NCBI GenBank assembly: GCA_900553265.1
Contig: USDD01000052.1
Location: forward strand, 1-18,995
DNA from: an uncultured Eubacteriales bacterium
GTDB taxonomy: Bacteria; Bacillota; Clostridia; Christensenellales; Aristaeellaceae
DNA length: 18,995 nucleotides
Reading direction: 5' to 3'
Numbering within the stretch: position 1 is the first letter of the stretch; each line of letters opens with the position of its first letter. Under the pieces are notes generated by a model that worked only from the letters and a program-made list of their open reading frames with translations, did not search any database and was not told where the DNA came from. A program made the position numbers and the translations under genes. This document shows positions 15,541 through 18,995 of the stretch, in pieces.

Positions 15541-16290
15541 ATGCGAAAAATCCTGATGGAGGTCTGCTGCGGCAGCGCCGACGACGTTGTGCAGGCGCAG
15601 AAGGGCGGCGCGAACCGCGTCGAGCTGAACTCCTGTCTGTTCCACGGCGGGCTGACCCCGTCCGTGGGCGAGCTGATCGCCGCGAAGGAGGCGGCCGACC
15701 TGCCCATCATGGCCATGGTGCGCCCGCGGCAGGGCGGCTTCTGCTACACCGAGCTGGAATTCCGCACGGCGCTGGCCGACGCGGAGCAATTGCTGCTCCA
15801 CGGCGCGGACGGGCTGGTGTTCGGCTTTCTGAACCCCGACGGAACCGTGGACGCGGCCCGCTGCCGGGAGATCATGCGTCTGGCCGAGGGAAAGCAGACG
15901 GTGTTCCACCGGGCGCTGGACGTGGTTCCCGACTGGAAAAGGGCGCTGGCCACGCTGATCGATCTGGGCGTGACCCGGGTGCTCACCAGCGGGCAGGCCG
16001 TCGACGTGCACTACGGCGCGGAGACGATCTGTCAGATGATCGACTTCGCCCAGGGCGCCATCGAGATTCTGCCCGGCGGCGGCATCAAGAAGTGGAACAT
16101 CGACCGGATTCTCGCCGAGATTCCCTGCACGCAGATTCACGTCTCGAAGTCCTCGGAGCAGCTCGACCGCTCCACGGCCGGCAATCCCGCCATCCACTTC
16201 GGCGGCGCGCTCTACCCGCCGGAGGATCGCTACGCCATGACCGACGCAGCCGCCGTCGCCGAGCTGCGCGCCCGGGCGGATCGGGTCTGA
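15541..16290 (+). CDS. cutC: CutC family protein
   Basis: 249-residue cytoplasmic TIM-barrel protein of the CutC family, full length. Recognised by its N-terminus MRKILMEVCCGSADDVVQAQ, GGANRVELNSCLFHGGLTPS, MVRPRQGGFCY, the HRALD motif (residues about 123-127), VLTSGQA and ILPGGGI. The family was named for copper homeostasis in E. coli, but that role is disputed and the biochemical function is not settled. This CutC should not be confused with choline TMA-lyase, a radical enzyme sharing the symbol. AAAGGAGG (15525-15532) precedes the ATG by 8 nt, and a near-consensus promoter lies just upstream. It is divergent from the transglutaminase-like gene and convergent with the AraC gene. Confidence 0.93.
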   Translation: MRKILMEVCCGSADDVVQAQKGGANRVELNSCLFHGGLTPSVGELIAAKEAADLPIMAMVRPRQGGFCYTELEFRTALADAEQLLLHGADGLVFGFLNPDGTVDAARCREIMRLAEGKQTVFHRALDVVPDWKRALATLIDLGVTRVLTSGQAVDVHYGAETICQMIDFAQGAIEILPGGGIKKWNIDRILAEIPCTQIHVSKSSEQLDRSTAGNPAIHFGGALYPPEDRYAMTDAAAVAELRARADRV

Positions 16291-16599
16291 GACGGAGAGA
16301 AGAGGCAAGCACCGCCGGAACGACGGGCTATGCCGTTTTCGGAATACGCCCGCGCGGCAGATTTGTCCATCCCGGCATTGCGCGCGGCGCGCCGGTCTCG
16401 GAGGACGCCGCGGCTTCGCCCGCATGTTCGCGGTTCTTTGGCAATTGCCCGCGGCGGCGCTGTCCTCCCCGGCATTGCCCGGCGCGCGGAACGCCGCGGC
16501 ACGCCGGTCTCCGAGCAATGCCGCGCGGCGGCTTCGCCCATGCTCGCGTCTGTCCCGCCAGCGCCTGCGCGGCGCTCGAACAGCGCATCCATCTCCCTG
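16291..16599. other. gap between convergent cutC and AraC genes with imperfect repeats
   Basis: 309 bases without a supported gene. CCCGGCATTG occurs at 16371 and 16468, and GCCGGTCTC followed by GAG and later GGCTTCGCCC occurs from 16391 and again from 16503, so the stretch contains imperfect direct repeats. A bulged stem (about 16316-16342) after cutC has its T residues inside the stem and is a poor terminator. A frame open on the minus strand from 16592 is discussed under rejected items. Confidence 0.5.
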
Positions 16600-17409
16600 T
16601 TAGATCTGCCCTCTCAGGTGGCTTCGGTAGGCGCTGGGGGACATGCCCCGGTGCGCGGCGAAGAAGCGGGAGAGATAGAACTGGTCGCAGAAGCCCAGCC
16701 GCTCGGCGATTCTGCCGATGCTCTCGTCCGTCTCGGACAGCGCCCGGGCGGCCTCCTGAGCCAGCATTTCGTCGATGTAGCGGCCCAGCGTCATGCCGAA
16801 TTCCCGGCGGAAGCGCTTGGTCAGCGCGCTTTCGGACACGCTCATCGCCCGCGCCACGTCGGCGATGGTCAGCGACGAGCTCAGGCCCCGCCGCACCGTG
16901 TCGAACACCGCCGTCAGAAAAGCGGAATGCTGGGTCAGCAGATGCTTTTCCAGCCCCGCCGCGGCGATGAACCGCGCCACGTCGGCCTCCACCCGGCAGC
17001 GCAGGCGCATCTGGCGCAGGTAATCGTCCGCGAGATAGTCCTCGCTCAGCGCCGCCGCGTCGGCTTCCGACGGCAGCTCCAGCATGCGCCCGAGCCGGGA
17101 GAAGAGGTCGTAGCCGTCCTGCGTGCGCGCCGTGATGTGAAAATACAGCTGGGTCATCCTCTCCGGGCAGCAGTAGGACAGATCCAGTCCCGCGGGCAGC
17201 AGGTAGATCTTCCCGGGCCTCAGCGCCATCGTCTGGCCGCCGCCCCGGGCCTCGCCCTCCCCGTCGGCAATATAATACAGCCGGGAGTAGGGCGGCGCGA
17301 GGTGGGTGTGGTTCCATTCCCGCCCCAGCTCGGCGTATCCGCTCTCCGGAATTTCAATCCTCAGCGCCCCCCAGATCTGGTGGGCCGAGGGATTCAAGCG
17401 CAAATTCAT
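16600..17409 (-). CDS. AraC family transcriptional regulator
   Basis: 269-residue DNA-binding regulator. The N-terminal cupin-like sensor region (about 1-130) has WNHTHLAPPYSRLYYIADG and LRPGKIYLLPAG, typical of sugar-sensing AraC members. The C-terminal pair of helix-turn-helix motifs (about 168-262) reads LTIADVARAMSVSESALTKR and then SIGRIAERLGFCDQFYLSRF, ending with the family signature GMSPSAYR. The start at 17409 has GGAG at 17419-17422, about 9 nt upstream. The gene is divergent from the GH29 fucosidase with 101 bases between start codons. The natural inference is that it controls the fucosidase gene, and perhaps itself, in response to a sugar. The effector is unknown. Confidence 0.92.
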   Translation of the reverse strand: MNLRLNPSAHQIWGALRIEIPESGYAELGREWNHTHLAPPYSRLYYIADGEGEARGGGQTMALRPGKIYLLPAGLDLSYCCPERMTQLYFHITARTQDGYDLFSRLGRMLELPSEADAAALSEDYLADDYLRQMRLRCRVEADVARFIAAAGLEKHLLTQHSAFLTAVFDTVRRGLSSSLTIADVARAMSVSESALTKRFRREFGMTLGRYIDEMLAQEAARALSETDESIGRIAERLGFCDQFYLSRFFAAHRGMSPSAYRSHLRGQI

Positions 17410-17442
17410 GTCGATTTCTCCATATTTTCGCCCGTTTGTCCA

Positions 17443-17471
17443 TAGTCGAAACTTTACAATTCTATTATACT
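17443..17471 (+). promoter_or_regulatory. probable activator-dependent promoter of the fucosidase gene
   Basis: TATACT (17466-17471) is a good -10, but no recognisable -35 lies 17 bp upstream (17443-17448 reads TAGTCG). This is the usual pattern at AraC-activated promoters. An inverted pair TTTCG (17426-17430) / CGAAA (17447-17451) overlaps the place where an activator would bind; it is weak evidence of an operator. Confidence 0.45.
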
Positions 17472-17492
17472 AAAAATAGCCCAATCTGTCAC
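17464..17492 (-). promoter_or_regulatory. sigma-A promoter of the AraC gene
   Basis: On the minus strand, GTGACA (17492-17487) and a perfect TATAAT (17469-17464) are 17 bp apart. The transcript would start near 17457. The -10 box overlaps the rightward -10 (TATACT, 17466-17471). Confidence 0.65.
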
Positions 17493-17510
17493 TATGAAGG
17501 AGGAAAAAAT

Positions 17511-18824
17511 ATGACCAGCTACGTCACCCGCAAATCCCCCGGCGACACCGTGTGGTTCACCCGCGACCGCTTCGGCATGTTCATCCACTGGGGTCTGTAC
17601 TCCATGCCCGCCCGCCACGAGTGGATCAAGACCCGGGAGAAGATTCCCGAGGCGAAGTACGACAAGTACTTCAAGTACTTCAATCCCGACCTGTTCGACG
17701 CGCGGGAATGGGCGCGCCAGGCCAAGGCCGCGGGCATGAAGTACGCCGTGCTGACCACGAAGCACCACGAGGGCTTCTGCATGTGGGACACCCAGTACAC
17801 CGACTACAAGTGCACCAACACCCCCGCCGGCCGCGATCTCGTGCGCGAATACGTGGACGCGTTCCGCGCCGAGGGCCTGCACGTGGGCTTCTACTATTCC
17901 CTCATCGACTGGCATCATCCCGAGTTCCCCATCGACCGGCTGCATCCCCGCCGCGACGATCCCGACGCCGAGGAGCAGAGCCGCGGCCGCGACGTGCACA
18001 AGTACGCCGAGTACATGCGCAATCAGGTCACCGAGCTGCTGACCAACTACGGCAAGATCGACGTGCTGTGGTTCGACTTCTCCTATTCCGCGCCCGACCC
18101 GCAGGACAAGCCCTGGATGAAGGGCAAGGGCAAGGAGGACTGGGAGGCCGAGGAGCTCCTCGCGCTGGCCCGCAGGCTGCAGCCCGGCATCATCATCGAC
18201 AACCGCACCGAGATCGAACAGGACATCTGGACGCCCGAGCAGTTCCAGCCCACCGAATGGGTGCGCCATTCCGAGACCGGCGAGCTGGTCACCTGGGAGG
18301 CCTGCCAGACCTTCTCTGGCAGCTGGGGATACTATCGCGACGAGCAGACCTGGAAGAGCCCCGAGATGCTCATCCGCATGCTGGTGAACACCGTGTCGCT
18401 GGGCGGCAACCTGCTGATGAACGTCGGCCCCACCTCCCGCGGCTATTTCGACCAGCGCGCGCAGGACGCGCTGAAGGTCTACGCCGACTGGATGAAGGTC
18501 AACGGCCGCTCCATCTACGGCTGCACCATGGCCGAGCCGGAGTTCACCGCGCCCGCCGACTGCCGCTTCACCCAGAGCGCCGACGGCAAGCGCCTGTATC
18601 TGCACCTGTTCGCCTATCCCTTCGCCCATCTGACGCTGAAGGGCCTGGCCGGCAAGGTGGACTACGCCCAGTTCCTCCACGACGGCAGCGAGGTGCTGTT
18701 CACCGAGGGCGGCATGCAGCACTTTGGCGAGGCGGTGCCCAGGGGCGACGACCTGCTGGTGCTGGAGCTCCCGCCGGTGAAGCCCAACACCCTCGTCCCG
18801 GTCATCGAGCTGTTCCTGAAGTAA
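17511..18824 (+). CDS. GH29 family alpha-L-fucosidase
   Basis: 437-residue predicted cytoplasmic retaining alpha-L-fucosidase (EC 3.2.1.51 or related) that removes L-fucose from host or plant glycans. Family motifs are RFGMFIHWGLYS (His26), MKYAVLTTKHHEGFCMWDT, and KIDVLWFDF, whose Asp189 is the expected nucleophile. MLVNTVSLGGNLLMNVGPTSRG then follows near the barrel end, with a C-terminal beta-sandwich after it. The length fits the catalytic domain plus that sandwich, with no extra carbohydrate-binding module. There is no signal peptide. The start at 17511 has AAGGAGG (17497-17503) 7 nt upstream; an in-frame ATG at 17436 lies before the promoter. The acid/base residue varies in this family and I cannot place it. 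The divergent AraC regulator is its likely controller. Confidence 0.93.
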   Translation: MTSYVTRKSPGDTVWFTRDRFGMFIHWGLYSMPARHEWIKTREKIPEAKYDKYFKYFNPDLFDAREWARQAKAAGMKYAVLTTKHHEGFCMWDTQYTDYKCTNTPAGRDLVREYVDAFRAEGLHVGFYYSLIDWHHPEFPIDRLHPRRDDPDAEEQSRGRDVHKYAEYMRNQVTELLTNYGKIDVLWFDFSYSAPDPQDKPWMKGKGKEDWEAEELLALARRLQPGIIIDNRTEIEQDIWTPEQFQPTEWVRHSETGELVTWEACQTFSGSWGYYRDEQTWKSPEMLIRMLVNTVSLGGNLLMNVGPTSRGYFDQRAQDALKVYADWMKVNGRSIYGCTMAEPEFTAPADCRFTQSADGKRLYLHLFAYPFAHLTLKGLAGKVDYAQFLHDGSEVLFTEGGMQHFGEAVPRGDDLLVLELPPVKPNTLVPVIELFLK

Positions 18825-18855
18825 GCTCTTTTCTCAGTCTGATTGAACCTCCTGC

Positions 18856-18890
18856 GGCGCGGAAGCAATTCTTCCGCGCCGTCCTTTTTT
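18856..18890 (+). terminator. intrinsic terminator of the fucosidase gene
   Basis: A perfect 10-bp stem GGCGCGGAAG / CTTCCGCGCC (18856-18865 with 18871-18880) has a 5-nt loop, then GTCC and TTTTTT. It starts 31 bases after the stop codon. Confidence 0.88.
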
Positions 18891-18898
18891 GCACAGCA

Positions 18899-18930
18899 AA
18901 GCGCCCCTTTCAAACCTGAAAGGGGCGCTT
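18899..18930. terminator. second hairpin abutting the repeat element
   Basis: A perfect 14-bp stem AAGCGCCCCTTTCA / TGAAAGGGGCGCTT (18899-18912 with 18917-18930) with a 4-nt loop. Its expected T-run is missing: the palindromic element begins at the next base. This is the same arrangement as the left 24-bp copy at 10830-10853. Confidence 0.7.
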
Positions 18931-18995
18931 AGGCTGTCAAAAACCCCACGGAGAGCTCGAGAGGGCCGAAGCCCTCTCGAACTTTCAATCGTGCC
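18931..18995. repeat. second, inverted copy of the palindrome-array element, cut by window end
   Basis: Reverse-complemented, these 65 bases match 11131-11194 with about five mismatches and one gap (59 of 65), including the end sequence AGGCTGTCAAAAA, the GAGAGGGC stem and the CTCTCCGTGG segment. It starts exactly after the hairpin at 18899-18930 and continues past the window. Confidence 0.88.

Noticed and set aside
16230..16592. Minus-strand 120-codon frame just after the AraC stop
   Set aside because: Its only AGGGAG abuts the ATG with no spacer, its end overlaps cutC, and the content is low-complexity arginine/alanine. It could be coupled to AraC, but I cannot support it.
17454..18722. 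Long minus-strand open frame opposite the fucosidase gene
   Set aside because: The GH29 motifs and a strong ribosome binding site are on the plus strand; the reverse frame is valine/leucine/glycine noise.

Overview
The window reads as chromosomal DNA from a high-G+C member of the Clostridia (Bacillota), probably a gut commensal. This rests on strong AGGAGG-type ribosome binding sites at 5-10 nt spacing, near-consensus sigma-A promoters with 17-bp spacers (7253-7281, 15485-15513, and 7210-7182 on the minus strand), and intrinsic terminators. Several intracellular glycoside hydrolases and an AraC regulator, mixed with Clostridia-type housekeeping genes, fit the same picture. Taxonomy below class is not supported by what I can see. 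No rRNA, tRNA, CRISPR array, integrase or transposase gene was recognised.

Layout. 193-1974 (+) encodes a GH127 beta-L-arabinofuranosidase, followed by two tandem terminators and a 142-bp imperfect palindrome (2084-2225). 2237-4747 (-) encodes a GH2 beta-mannosidase. Upstream of it, 4861-7059 (-) encodes a large uncharacterised McrB-like AAA+ protein with a coiled coil and an unrecognised N-terminal region. A divergent promoter pair at 7182-7281 separates it from a Gfo/Idh/MocA oxidoreductase (7316-8437), a secreted ComEC-like metallo-beta-lactamase-fold protein with a lamin-tail domain (8567-9718) and L-lactate dehydrogenase (9795-10730), all on +. Then comes a 342-bp non-coding element made of stacked palindromes (10854-11195). 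It splits what looks like the ldh terminator into two 24-bp direct copies. Beyond it, on the minus strand, lie a small frameshifted gene (11229-11706), a short relic of the next gene's 3' end, and a 1202-residue transglutaminase-like protein (11856-15464) with three low-complexity linkers, one containing 99-bp tandem repeats. cutC (15541-16290, +) is divergent from it. The right end holds an AraC regulator (16600-17409, -) and a GH29 alpha-L-fucosidase (17511-18824, +) that share an overlapping divergent promoter. After the fucosidase terminators, the window ends inside a second, inverted copy of the 342-bp element, again directly against a terminator-type hairpin.

How the genes fit together. 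The three hydrolases (arabinofuranose, mannose and fucose releasing) lack signal peptides and would act on imported oligosaccharides from plant or host glycans. No transporter is in view, and they lie in separate transcription units, so this is not a single polysaccharide-utilisation operon. The AraC/GH29 pair looks like a self-contained regulated sugar unit. L-lactate dehydrogenase fits a fermentative lifestyle.

Most worth following up: the terminator-associated palindromic element (two copies, with a testable target-site prediction), the McrB-like AAA+ protein with altered ATPase motifs, and the repeat-inflated transglutaminase-like protein. None is shown here to be a new system; each is a candidate.
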